Shown: piece after piece, positions 7,717 to 15,284 of the stretch
Layout: each line of letters opens with the position of its first letter
Numbering within the stretch: the first letter of the stretch is position 1
From: Taibaiella sp.
GTDB taxonomy: Bacteria > Bacteroidota > Bacteroidia > Chitinophagales > Chitinophagaceae
DNA: 37,027 bases
Assembly (NCBI GenBank): GCA_021740995.1
Contig: JAIOYR010000036.1
Location: 1 to 37,027, forward strand
Reading direction: 5' to 3'
Made by a program: the position numbers and the translations under genes
The notes under the pieces: generated by a model
Databases searched by the model: none
What the model was told of the DNA's origin: nothing
What the model saw: only the letters and a program-made list of their open reading frames with translations

Positions 7717-7726
7717 AAAACGTTTT
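7717..7726. promoter_or_regulatory. Palindrome AAAACGTTTT, copy upstream of the folE promoter
   Basis: Identical to 7633-7642. The two centres are 84 bp apart, close to eight turns of B-DNA, and lie on either side of the folE promoter. This geometry would permit looping by a dimeric or tetrameric repressor. It could be chance in AT-rich DNA, but the exact repeat makes this less likely. Confidence 0.45.
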
Positions 7727-7739
7727 CGGTTTATTTCAA

Positions 7740-7982
7740 GAGGCTGTTTTTCTGCGGCTACATTCTGATAGATGCACTGGCAATGCATTTGCGCTGATAT
7801 AGTATTTGGCTATGCGCGTATTGATTATTAGGTGTTGGAGGCAATAGACGTGGTTGTTTTTGTGAAAATGCTGTGATATGAAAGACTGATTTTATGAAAC
7901 TGAATATTGTTTATAGATTTGTATAAATCTATAAACAGAAAAGTTTTCGGAATTGTCTGGAATAAGTAGAAAGATATCTAAT
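7740..7982. other. Intergenic region between folE and the SDR remnant
   Basis: Together with 7615-7739 this forms a 368-bp gap. The folE-proximal half holds the promoter and dyads listed separately. The other half holds no gene; its only clear element is the long inverted repeat at 7908-7937. Confidence 0.4.
7908..7937. promoter_or_regulatory. 13-bp perfect inverted repeat, candidate operator
   Basis: TGTTTATAGATTT and AAATCTATAAACA are exact reverse complements around GTAT. The dyad lies 46 nt before the ATG of the SDR pseudogene. Its length and symmetry fit the operator of a dimeric repressor. It lacks a T-tail, and the nearest minus-strand gene end is not adjacent, so a terminator role is unlikely. 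Confidence 0.5.
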
Positions 7983-8660
7983 ATGGACAAAACGATACTG
8001 GTAGTAGGAGCATCGAAGGGGATAGGCAATAAAATATCAAAACAGCTATTGGACAAAGGTGCAAGGTATAAGCCGAACAGTAGCAGCGTATGTTTCTGAG
8101 CATTTTACAGCAGACGTTTTAACAGCTGCACTTCATGTAATAGAAGAACAAATAGATTGAATAGTATATTGTCCGGGCAGCATCACATTAAAGCCTTTCA
8201 GGAGTCTGAAAGGGGATGAAGTAATAAAGAGACATGAAAATAAGCGTGATGGAGGCTGTGAGGGTGTTACAACATTATTTACCACGTCTTCAGGGTTCAG
8301 AAAGTGCATCGGTTGTGTTGTTTAGTACTGTGGCTGCACAGACAGGTATGGCTCTATCATGCATCTGTAGCTGCGGCGAAAGGGGCGGTAGAAGGGCTTA
8401 CGCGTTCGCTGGCGGCTGAATGGGCGCCGGTTATAAGGGTAAATTGTATAGCGCCTACACTTACTGATACGCCCATGGCAGCCCGCTTGCTGGACACTGA
8501 AGCAAAGCGATTGTCGGCAGTCGAGCGTCATTCGCTGAAAATAAATGGAGACAGCAGCCACATTGCTGCTATGGCTTGCTATCTCCTGAGTGATGCTGCT
8601 GACCTTATGGCCGGACAGGTGATAAAAATGGACGGTGGTAAAAGCGGTGTAAAGATCTGA
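7983..8660 (+). pseudogene. Decayed short-chain dehydrogenase/reductase (SDR)
   Basis: The remains of a complete SDR can be followed across frames. An ATG at 7983 starts MDKTILVVGASKGIGNKIS, with the Rossmann glycine motif GASKGIG. The frame is lost just after LLDKGA. The next piece reads ISRTVAAYVSEHFTADVL, then hits a TGA where glycine is expected before IVYCPGSITLKPF (the NNAG-like strand). A further shift is needed to reach VMEAVRVLQHYLPRL and the SVVLFSTVAAQTGMA strand, and another to reach HASVAAAKGAVEGLTRSLA, whose AAAKGA replaces the YxxxK segment of active SDRs. The end GQVIKMDGGKSGVKI is normal. At least three frameshifts plus one stop make it a pseudogene. A 118-codon frame (8304-8660) could still be translated but would lack the cofactor site. 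Confidence 0.85.
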
Positions 8661-8684
8661 TTTCCGCTTTCCGGATGGTCAAAG

Positions 8685-9710
8685 CTATTTTCTATAAGTT
8701 TCCATGAAGTATTTTTCTTCGATGGGAGAGGGTAAGTAAGGTTTTTTCGAGCGGGAAAGATGGTTGCGATTGGTGAAGAAAAGGTCGGTGATGTCGGTTC
8801 CGTTTGTTTGCAGGAGTACAACATCGGGCTCAGAATATTTTGCTTTTTCTTCCCAAAGTGAAATGAAATCATCCGTGCATCCTGCCCACATGCCGGCGTT
8901 GATCATTTCTATATCCGGATACCGTTTTGCGAGCACTGATGTGGAAATAAACTCATTGTCGAGGAAAGGTGAGTAGAATTGTGAGCCACCGAGAAAGAGG
9001 ATATGCTGTTTTGTTTTTGGGAATTTCAGGTCATGGTCCATGCGTAACCCTTGAGCGTTAGCTACTACTTTATAGGGCAGGTCTTTACCACCATCCAGAA
9101 TTTCCTCTGTGTTTGGAGCGAGGTCGCCAAATGTCTCCGGGCGTTCGGCACTGGTATAGGTAACGGTGCTTTTGTGGCTAATATATTTTTTGATGATGGG
9201 CTCCAGTTGGTTTGCAAGGAATATTGCACCATCTTTAGACCAATGGCCGTCTCGTGGCACCTGTGTAATTTTTTCCGGTTTCTGGGCGGCAATAACAGGG
9301 CTTAGGTCGTAGACTTCTGCACCTATTTCATTGCATGCGGTTTTGATGTATGGGTGGCCATAGCGAGTAAGTAGCGATATGTTTGCTCCTACTTCGGGCG
9401 AAATAATGACCACTACAAACTTAGCACCCGTTGCTTCTACTTGCTGTTTTAGTTTTAACAGGTGTGTTTTATATCTTTCTTTCAATTCGCGGTACAATGG
9501 GCTGTTGGCACCATTGTTTTCCAGTATACGCTCGTCGGGTGTTTCCTTGTATAATTCATTGAGCTTTTCTACTTCGGCGGCATTTTTTTTGCTGACTGCC
9601 AGTTCTTCGCTAAGCTTCTTTTGCTGGACTTTGTCTGTTACTTCTTCACTGCTGCACCCGGTAGAAAGTAATGCAATGGCAACGAGGGGAGTCAAAAAAT
9701 ACTTTTTCAT
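8685..9710 (-). CDS. SGNH-like lipoprotein paired with MBOAT (AlgJ/AlgX-like role)
   Basis: 341 residues. A lipoprotein signal ends at Cys19 (LLSTGC) and is followed by SSEE, acidic residues like those that send lipoproteins to the surface in this phylum. After a charged helical linker (25-75) come two parts: FVVVIISPEVGAN with RDGHWSKDGAIFLA, the Asp-x-His pair of AlgJ/AlgX/DltD-type SGNH acyltransferases, and a second SGNH-like part with LFLGGSQF, INAGMWAG and LLQTNGTDI. It starts 26 nt after the MBOAT gene, so the two are probably co-transcribed. Likely role: passing acetyl groups from the MBOAT partner to an extracytoplasmic polysaccharide. The two-part arrangement is unusual to my reading. 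The substrate is unknown. Confidence 0.75.
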   Translation of the reverse strand: MKKYFLTPLVAIALLSTGCSSEEVTDKVQQKKLSEELAVSKKNAAEVEKLNELYKETPDERILENNGANSPLYRELKERYKTHLLKLKQQVEATGAKFVVVIISPEVGANISLLTRYGHPYIKTACNEIGAEVYDLSPVIAAQKPEKITQVPRDGHWSKDGAIFLANQLEPIIKKYISHKSTVTYTSAERPETFGDLAPNTEEILDGGKDLPYKVVANAQGLRMDHDLKFPKTKQHILFLGGSQFYSPFLDNEFISTSVLAKRYPDIEMINAGMWAGCTDDFISLWEEKAKYSEPDVVLLQTNGTDITDLFFTNRNHLSRSKKPYLPSPIEEKYFMETYRK

Positions 9711-9736
9711 TGTGTTAGTTTTAAATAGTTATAAAG

Positions 9737-11155
9737 CTAGAATTTAAAATAATAATACTCGCTCATGTTTTGTTTTTTGTGGAGCAAATATATCAAAATG
9801 ACTACAACAATATAACCCGCAATTCTCACAGCCATATGTTTACGGCTTATCTGAAGTACAAATAGCTTTTCTCTTTGTATCCATTCAAAGGCGATCATTG
9901 GTATGCAGATCGCTACGCTTTTTACCACCAGGGCGATGGGTGCTGCAATGATGCTTGACGAAAAGATGCGCATCGCTATGCCCTTTGCCACGGTCATATT
10001 GGGAGCCCTGAAGAAGATGCGTGTAAGGGTCATTAGGAAGAAAGTAAGCGACATTTGTAACAGCTCCTTTAGTGATGGAAATAGCCTGCCTTTTGCTACT
10101 ACATCTTTATACCGGGTGAGGGTACCTGTAAGTATATAGGGTATGAAGTATAGACCGTTCAGCAGGCCCCAGCATATAAAGGTCATGTTGGCGCCATGCC
10201 AAAGACCGCTGAATGTAAAAATGAACAACAAAGAGAAGATATACATAGCTGTAGACCCTTTGTTACCTCCCAGAGGTATGTATAAGTAATCGAGCATCCA
10301 CCTTCGTAGCGATGTATGCCAACGGCGCCAGAATTCACCAGGATTTCGGCTAAAAAAGGGCATTTTGAAGTTTTGAGCAAGTTCTATTCCCAGTAGCCGC
10401 CCTACGCCACGGGCAATGTCGGAATAGGCGGAGAAGTCGGCATAGAGGTAAAGGTTGAACAGCAGGATGCCGAGGAAAAGGGTGCTTCCGTTTTGGTCTT
10501 CGTAAGATGCATAACAATAGCCGACAACTTTCTCGACATGAGCGGCAATGACCATTTTTTTGAAAAGTCCCCATAATATTTCACCCACTGAGTGTTCTAT
10601 CTGGGCAAGTGTAGGGAAGTTGGCTTTGCTGAATTGAGGCAGGATATTGACAGAGGAAGGTATAGGTCCGGACAGCAGATGTGGAAAGAAGCTGATATAG
10701 CTCGCATAGGTGATGAAGTTCTTTTCCAGAGGTGTTTTTCGACGGTATACATCTGTAATGTATCCTATAGATGCAAAGGTGTAATAACTGATACCCAGTG
10801 GTACCAGAATGCCCAGCGCACTGGCCTGCCATTGGGCCATACCGGTTATACTGCCCAATATCAAACCACTGTATTTGATGTAGGTAAGCCCAAAACCAAG
10901 AATGCATATTCCTGCCACAAGTATCGCCTTTCGGCGTGCCGGGTTATTCTGTGAATTGATAAAAGTAGCAAAACAATAGCCGGTCGTTATCATACCGATC
11001 AGGTAAAGCGGAAAAGTGTAGTGGAGTTTGTTGTAAAAGTAGAAATTGGCTGCCAGTAGTACCAGATTCTGAATATTACGCCACTTCCACACCGCCCAGT
11101 ATAGGACCAGTATTACCGCAAAGAAGTATGCAAACTGCAGTGTATTAAATAACAT
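9737..11155 (-). CDS. MBOAT family O-acyltransferase (AlgI-like)
   Basis: 472 residues with about 10-12 hydrophobic segments. Family marks are clear: LVPLGISYYTFASIGYITDVYRRK split around 118-140, PHLLSGPI (158-165), FSAYSDIARGVGRLLGI (241-256), NPGEFWRRWHTSLRRWM (271-287) and the catalytic His320 in FSGLWHGA (315-322). AlgI-like MBOATs carry acetyl groups from the cytoplasm across the inner membrane, where a partner SGNH protein attaches them to polysaccharide. The adjacent SGNH lipoprotein (26 nt downstream) supports that. The nearby genes do not include polymer synthesis enzymes, so the acceptor cannot be named. Membership is secure; substrate is inference. Confidence 0.9.
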   Translation of the reverse strand: MLFNTLQFAYFFAVILVLYWAVWKWRNIQNLVLLAANFYFYNKLHYTFPLYLIGMITTGYCFATFINSQNNPARRKAILVAGICILGFGLTYIKYSGLILGSITGMAQWQASALGILVPLGISYYTFASIGYITDVYRRKTPLEKNFITYASYISFFPHLLSGPIPSSVNILPQFSKANFPTLAQIEHSVGEILWGLFKKMVIAAHVEKVVGYCYASYEDQNGSTLFLGILLFNLYLYADFSAYSDIARGVGRLLGIELAQNFKMPFFSRNPGEFWRRWHTSLRRWMLDYLYIPLGGNKGSTAMYIFSLLFIFTFSGLWHGANMTFICWGLLNGLYFIPYILTGTLTRYKDVVAKGRLFPSLKELLQMSLTFFLMTLTRIFFRAPNMTVAKGIAMRIFSSSIIAAPIALVVKSVAICIPMIAFEWIQREKLFVLQISRKHMAVRIAGYIVVVILIYLLHKKQNMSEYYYFKF

Positions 11156-11249
11156 TGCGCATAGTAATAAAAGGGATTCAGAGTGATAAGAGGTTAACCA
11201 AAGTTGAAACCGGGCAATAGAATTTGATAGCAGGAGTTGATTTTGACAA

Positions 11250-11792
11250 CTATTCTACAAGCTTAAACGAATTGAAGAAGTTTGCTGTTTCTTCATTTGT
11301 TGAGTAGTTTTTCTTTACGATAACTACGAGGTCATAAAGTTTGCCTCCGGCAATACAAATTTTTACAGAAACCAGTGTGTTGCCTTTGGGGGCATCATAA
11401 AAGAAAGCTCTGCCGGGGTATCCATTCAATTCAATAGCTTGCGATTCTAGTACCTCCACTTCACTAAAGTCCTTTATGCGCATATCTACAGCGCTATCTA
11501 GCATAGATTGCAGCAACAGACTATCTGCCATGACTGAAGCAGGACAATCAGTATAGCTCACTTCATAAAGCTTCACTTTGTCAATTGCAAAATTCGAGGG
11601 TTTCCACCTTACAAAATGGCGAATTTGGGTTCCGAATGGAGTTACTTCTTTCTTTTCTGATTTGCTTATTGGCGAAGGCATAGCTATGGTAAATCCGCCT
11701 TCAGGTATTGAGTGCGTATCCCATTTATTCCTGTCGCCTCCACAGGCGTAAAGAAGTGTTGATAATAGAATAAGAGTAAAGATTGAGCGCAT
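11250..11792 (-). CDS. Hypothetical lipoprotein
   Basis: 180 residues. The N-terminus MRSIFTLILLSTLLYACGGD is a lipoprotein signal with Cys17. The mature part is a mixed alpha/beta domain with GGFTIAMPSPI, a central VKLYEVSYTDCP, a helical stretch with SVMADSLLLQSMLDSAV, and a final strand-helix DLVVIVKKNYSTNEETANFFNSFKLVE. The closing pattern resembles small periplasmic domains found in many hypothetical lipoproteins of this phylum, but I cannot name a family. It lies 94 nt upstream of the MBOAT gene on the same strand and might be co-transcribed with it. No conserved catalytic motif is seen. Confidence 0.75.
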   Translation of the reverse strand: MRSIFTLILLSTLLYACGGDRNKWDTHSIPEGGFTIAMPSPISKSEKKEVTPFGTQIRHFVRWKPSNFAIDKVKLYEVSYTDCPASVMADSLLLQSMLDSAVDMRIKDFSEVEVLESQAIELNGYPGRAFFYDAPKGNTLVSVKICIAGGKLYDLVVIVKKNYSTNEETANFFNSFKLVE

Positions 11793-11942
11793 TGAAAATC
11801 GGGATTTGTTGGGTTTCTAATGTAATACCTAAAATGCTTAGGGTGATGGTGTAATTAGAAAAGTATTTTATTTACTTTCTGATAGCCTAAAAGAAAACGT
11901 ATGATATAAAAGTTATGCCAATGTTTAGGTTGTTCTAATTAA

Positions 11943-11982
11943 AAAAACAACTGGTATTGTTCTGCTAAGACCAGTTGTTTTT
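11943..11982 (-). terminator. Rho-independent terminator after the DGTPDKR-repeat gene
   Basis: 13-bp perfect arms AAAAACAACTGGT and ACCAGTTGTTTTT enclose a 14-nt loop, 17 nt after the stop at 12000. Read leftward the stem runs into TTGTTTTTTT. The A/T arms make it potentially active in both directions. Confidence 0.8.
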
Positions 11983-11999
11983 CCGTAAATATCTGCTAG

Positions 12000-12299
12000 T
12001 TATTTCTGTGCAGGTGTTGCTGCTGCATCTTTGTTTGCTTTATACCTTTTGTCGGGCGTGCCGTCTTTTTTGGTTGGGCCTGCGGGAGCTTCAGGTGTGT
12101 TTTTGTTTTCCTTGAAGCGTTTGTCTGGCGTGCCGTCTTTTTTAAGTCTGGCTGATTCCGCACCTGCAGGTTTCTGTGTTACAGTGGTAGCTTCGTTTTG
12201 AGTTACTTTAGCTTTAGATGATTTGGTGGCTGTGCCCTGTGCCATAGCAGCAGTGCTGAAAGTAACTACTGCTACCAGAAGAAATAAGATTTTTTTCAT
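12000..12299 (-). CDS. Small secreted protein with two KKDGTPDKR repeats
   Basis: 99 residues. A signal peptide ends at about Ala20 (AAMAQ). The mature protein has no hydrophobic core and is rich in Lys, Thr, Ala and Pro, so it is likely unfolded. Two near-identical 14-residue units, KKDGTPDKRFKENK (53-66) and KKDGTPDKRYKANK (77-90), are separated by a Pro/Ala spacer. The DGTPDxR motif resembles short calcium or peptide-binding turns, but no function is established to my knowledge. The gene stands alone and ends at a strong terminator, which suggests it is well expressed. It could bind cell-wall or extracellular polymers; that is speculation. Confidence 0.8.
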   Translation of the reverse strand: MKKILFLLVAVVTFSTAAMAQGTATKSSKAKVTQNEATTVTQKPAGAESARLKKDGTPDKRFKENKNTPEAPAGPTKKDGTPDKRYKANKDAAATPAQK

Positions 12300-12470
12300 A
12301 ACGTTATTATTTTTTTTGTAAAGTTACTTATTTTGTCTTAGCAGGTATACTTTTATTGCTACTAAGTTGTTAATAGAAAATACAGAATGTGTACCAAAGG
12401 TTTTCACTTAGGATTCGTGGTTAAAAAAGAGATAGTCTTGATATTATTTAGCTGTTGCGACCTATTGCAC

Positions 12471-12478
12471 TACATTTG
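12471..12478 (+). promoter_or_regulatory. -7 element upstream of the MATE gene
   Basis: TACATTTG matches the consensus. The nearest TTG (12455-12457) is only 13 nt upstream, shorter than usual. The leader would be about 60 nt. Confidence 0.45.
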
Positions 12479-12542
12479 CAAGAATTTTAAAATTGCAAAA
12501 AAATATAAGATGGCCATAGCGTATTGGCATTAATGTAGTATC

Positions 12543-13883
12543 ATGAACAATTTAGGCGTAGCAGCCACCAACAGGCAGATAATAAAACTGGCAGCACCCA
12601 TATCTCTGGCAATACTCATCCCTCAGTTGAGTTTTTTTACCAATACAATTTTTGTTGGACAATTAGGTGAACGGGAGCTTGGTGTGAACGGGATTACGGG
12701 TGTATTCTATCTTATATTGTGTATGATAGGTTATGGTCTTGCCAGTGGTATACAGGTGCAAATGGCAAGAAGGGCAGGTGCCGGTGATAAGCAGGGGTTG
12801 GCTCAGTTGTTGTCTAACGGTGTTATGTTATCGGTTTTGTTTTCATTGGGATTGATGATGATCACTTTATGGCTTGTCCCACTGTTATTCGGGTTTAGTC
12901 TACAGGATGATAACAATTTCGCACTGAGCATAAATTTTATTTACCTGAGGGTATGGGGTTTGCCATTTCTTATTATTACGCAGTTACTCAGTTCCTTTTT
13001 TATATCCATCAGCCGGTCACGAATGCTCATATATGGATCTATTGCTGCCACTATTGTGAATGTGCTGCTGGATTATGGGTTGATTTTCGGTAAGCTGGGG
13101 CTGCCAGCAATGGGCTTTAATGGTGCTGCACTCGCATCAGTATTGGCAGAAATTACCGGTTGTCTGGTGATGGTGGGTTTGTTTTTTTATCACCGGTTAC
13201 ATGTAGATTATCCATTGTTACGATTTCGGCATTTCGATATTGGTCTTTCGCAGCGGTCTTTGTCTGTGGCTGCACCGCTTATTGTGCAATTTATGTTCAG
13301 CATAGGCGGGTGGCTGGTTTTTTTCTTTTTTATAGAGCATCTGGGTGGGCAATCGCTTGCTGCATCGCAGGTGTTGCGCAACATATTTGGGATAGTAAGT
13401 GTGGGTACGTGGGCACTGGCTACTACCTGCAATACCATGGTGAGTAATCTGATAGGGCAGAAGCGACAGGCAGAGGTGATGCGGATAGTGTGGAAGATAT
13501 GCAAGCTAAGTCTGCTGTATGCGGTCGTGTTATGTGTGCTCATGTTGTTGTTTGCACAGCAGTTTCTGTGGGTGTATACCAAAGACACCTCCCTCATACT
13601 TTTCTCGCTTCCAAGCCTGCGGGTGATCATTGTAGCTACAATTGTGATGTCGTTATCAACTGTAGTTTTTAACGGAGTAGTAGGTACCGGAAATACGCTT
13701 GTGAACCTGACTATGGAGGTGACCTGCGTGGGAATGTATCTGGTGTATTGTTATTTTGTTATATACAAATGGCGCAGCCCATTATACATTTGCTGGGGTT
13801 CAGAGTTTGTGTATTGGTCTTCATTGCTTATTGCCGCTACCTGGTATCTGAGAAGTGGCAGATGGAAAGGAAAGGAAATATAG
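12543..13883 (+). CDS. MATE family efflux transporter
   Basis: 446 residues, the family's usual length, with about 12 hydrophobic segments in two related halves. The N-terminus IIKLAAPISLAILIPQLSFFTNTIFVGQLGERELGVNGI has the proline-containing first helix and the GxLGxxxLA-like loop of MATE proteins; the second half starts near LSVAAPLIVQFMFSIGGWLVFFF. MATE pumps use H+ or Na+ gradients to export cationic drugs or metabolites across the inner membrane. The cargo cannot be read from sequence. The gene is monocistronic and convergent with the YtxJ-like gene. Confidence 0.9.
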   Translation: MNNLGVAATNRQIIKLAAPISLAILIPQLSFFTNTIFVGQLGERELGVNGITGVFYLILCMIGYGLASGIQVQMARRAGAGDKQGLAQLLSNGVMLSVLFSLGLMMITLWLVPLLFGFSLQDDNNFALSINFIYLRVWGLPFLIITQLLSSFFISISRSRMLIYGSIAATIVNVLLDYGLIFGKLGLPAMGFNGAALASVLAEITGCLVMVGLFFYHRLHVDYPLLRFRHFDIGLSQRSLSVAAPLIVQFMFSIGGWLVFFFFIEHLGGQSLAASQVLRNIFGIVSVGTWALATTCNTMVSNLIGQKRQAEVMRIVWKICKLSLLYAVVLCVLMLLFAQQFLWVYTKDTSLILFSLPSLRVIIVATIVMSLSTVVFNGVVGTGNTLVNLTMEVTCVGMYLVYCYFVIYKWRSPLYICWGSEFVYWSSLLIAATWYLRSGRWKGKEI

Positions 13884-13909
13884 TTAGCGGTTAGCTGTTT
13901 AGGTTGCTA

Positions 13910-14272
13910 TTAATTTGTTTTGGCTGATAGTTTGTTTTGCCAATCGTTTATTTCGCTTTCCATATCCTGTGCGTTGATGCCATTGTGGCTTTCTTCATAC
14001 ACACATTCACCATTTACAATGAGCAACACCTGTGGCGACTCGTGAGGGAGGCTATATTCTTCTGCTATTTTGTTAGATAAACCTCTAAAGTTGAGTAAAT
14101 CAAGGTAATAAAATAGAGCAGGTGTATCATTTGGTATTTTTTCCACCCTGTTTTTTGCCATGCTACTTATAGAGCAGCGGGTACTGTGCTTGAATAGGAT
14201 GACAGGTTGCTTTGTGCTTATCTCCTTCAATTCCTCCAATTGTCCTTCGGTACTTAGCGTAGTCCATGTCAT
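13910..14272 (-). CDS. ytxJ: YtxJ-like monothiol thioredoxin-fold protein
   Basis: 120 residues with a thioredoxin fold: KQPVILFKHSTRCSISSMA (21-39), one active-site Cys33 in the TRCSIS motif instead of CxxC, then the strand LFYYLDLL, and the cis-proline loop ESPQVLLIVNGECVYEESHNGI around Pro80. This matches the YtxJ group, proposed to act as a bacilliredoxin-like monothiol protein working with bacillithiol. Bacillithiol genes (bshA-C) are not in the window; their presence elsewhere in this genome is inferred. A second cysteine (Cys90) lies after the cis-proline strand. The gene is divergent from the lipoprotein at 14448. Confidence 0.8.
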   Translation of the reverse strand: MTWTTLSTEGQLEELKEISTKQPVILFKHSTRCSISSMAKNRVEKIPNDTPALFYYLDLLNFRGLSNKIAEEYSLPHESPQVLLIVNGECVYEESHNGINAQDMESEINDWQNKLSAKTN

Positions 14273-14360
14273 AATAATTCCTGTTTGGCAGGCAAATATA
14301 GCTTGTATATTGTTCTTATACTGTAATTAAGGTGTTATAAAAACTGTCATTTCGTAAAAA

Positions 14361-14380
14361 AATACTACAAAAGTAGTATT
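14361..14380. promoter_or_regulatory. Perfect dyad touching the -33 box
   Basis: AATACTACAAAAGTAGTATT has 8-bp perfect arms around AAAA. Its last two bases are the first two of the TTG (14379-14381) of the rightward promoter, and it sits in the divergent gap between ytxJ and the lipoprotein gene. The placement suits an operator acting on the lipoprotein promoter. Confidence 0.5.
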
Positions 14381-14409
14381 GACACAGGGTTTTCCTGTTC
14401 ATATGTTTG
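14379..14409 (+). promoter_or_regulatory. Promoter of the 14448 lipoprotein gene
   Basis: TTG at 14379-14381 and TATGTTTG at 14402-14409 are 20 nt apart, matching the phylum consensus. The leader is about 33 nt. Confidence 0.7.
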
Positions 14410-14447
14410 TGCTATAGAAATTGTTAAATTTTTTAAAAAAACAAAAC

Positions 14448-15215
14448 ATGAAAAAAGCACTATTATTCACTACTTTATTATCAATAATTGTTGTCTTTCT
14501 TTCTTCTATTGGATGTAAGAAAGAGGAAAAAGGTGAGCCTGTAACACCTGTTGCGCCCTCTTATGCATGTACTGCCTGTACCACCACCCCAGAGGCTAAG
14601 GCAGCGAATGACGGTGTTTCAAAGGGTATCTATAAAGGAATAATTGTTGGTTCTTCAGGCACTATTAAGTTTGATATTCAGAATAATGACTCAACCATCA
14701 AGGCGTACATGACGCTGGATGGTGTGGCTGTAGTGCTGACTGCTACTGTGAAGTGGGTAGCTGGTGCATCATATGTATCGGCTTTTACCGGTACTATGAA
14801 CGGTCAGCCTGTGAGTATTACGTTCTCAGTAGATGCAACCGGAGCAAACCCAACTGTAATTGCAATGAGTATTCCCGGTCATCCTAATGCTTCTCTTACT
14901 TTATCTAAAGAGACCTCTACAAATTTGATTAAATGCTTTGAGGGTACTTATAAAAACTTAACTACCGGCAAAAACGGCACCTTTAACCTGACACTAGTTA
15001 CCAGCCTGAAGAGGTGGTATGCCCGCAGTAAAGAAGATGGTGCGAGTTCAACGAACCCGTTAGAAGGTACATTTGAGGACAATACACTCAAATTTGGAAA
15101 CGGTACCGATGTTTCAGGCACGTCTACACTTTCGGGTGACAATATCATAAATGGTACCTGGAGCAACACTTCTAAGCCGGAGAACGGAACGTGGGAAGGA
15201 AAGCGTACATTATAA
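14448..15215 (+). CDS. Hypothetical surface lipoprotein
   Basis: 255 residues from the ATG at 14448; an upstream TTG start at 14421 is less likely because it would put nine extra residues before a good lipoprotein signal. Cys23 (LSSIGC) is followed by KKEEKGE, the lysine/acidic pattern linked to export of lipoproteins to the cell surface in Bacteroidota. The mature part is Thr/Gly/Asn-rich and beta-strand-like. Two similar halves are suggested by GIYKGIIVGSSGTIKFDI and FEGTYKNLTTGKNGTFNL, each a strand pair with a Gly turn. No catalytic motif is seen. It could be a binding or structural surface protein. The promoter carries a dyad (14361-14380). Confidence 0.75.
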   Translation: MKKALLFTTLLSIIVVFLSSIGCKKEEKGEPVTPVAPSYACTACTTTPEAKAANDGVSKGIYKGIIVGSSGTIKFDIQNNDSTIKAYMTLDGVAVVLTATVKWVAGASYVSAFTGTMNGQPVSITFSVDATGANPTVIAMSIPGHPNASLTLSKETSTNLIKCFEGTYKNLTTGKNGTFNLTLVTSLKRWYARSKEDGASSTNPLEGTFEDNTLKFGNGTDVSGTSTLSGDNIINGTWSNTSKPENGTWEGKRTL

Positions 15216-15221
15216 AAGAAA

Positions 15222-15253
15222 TTGGAAAACGTATTAACAAAAGAGTAAATTTA
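15222..15253 (+). promoter_or_regulatory. Candidate promoter of the DUF5723 gene
   Basis: TTG at 15222-15224 and TAAATTTA at 15246-15253 are 21 nt apart; the last base of the -7 box differs from consensus. It would give the DUF5723 gene its own start besides read-through from 14448. Confidence 0.4.
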
Positions 15254-15284
15254 CATTCACAAAACACAATAAAACAACACGCGT

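Noticed and set aside
14421-14447. Upstream TTG start for the surface lipoprotein
   Set aside because: The ATG at 14448 starts a normal lipoprotein signal; the TTG would add nine residues that spoil it.
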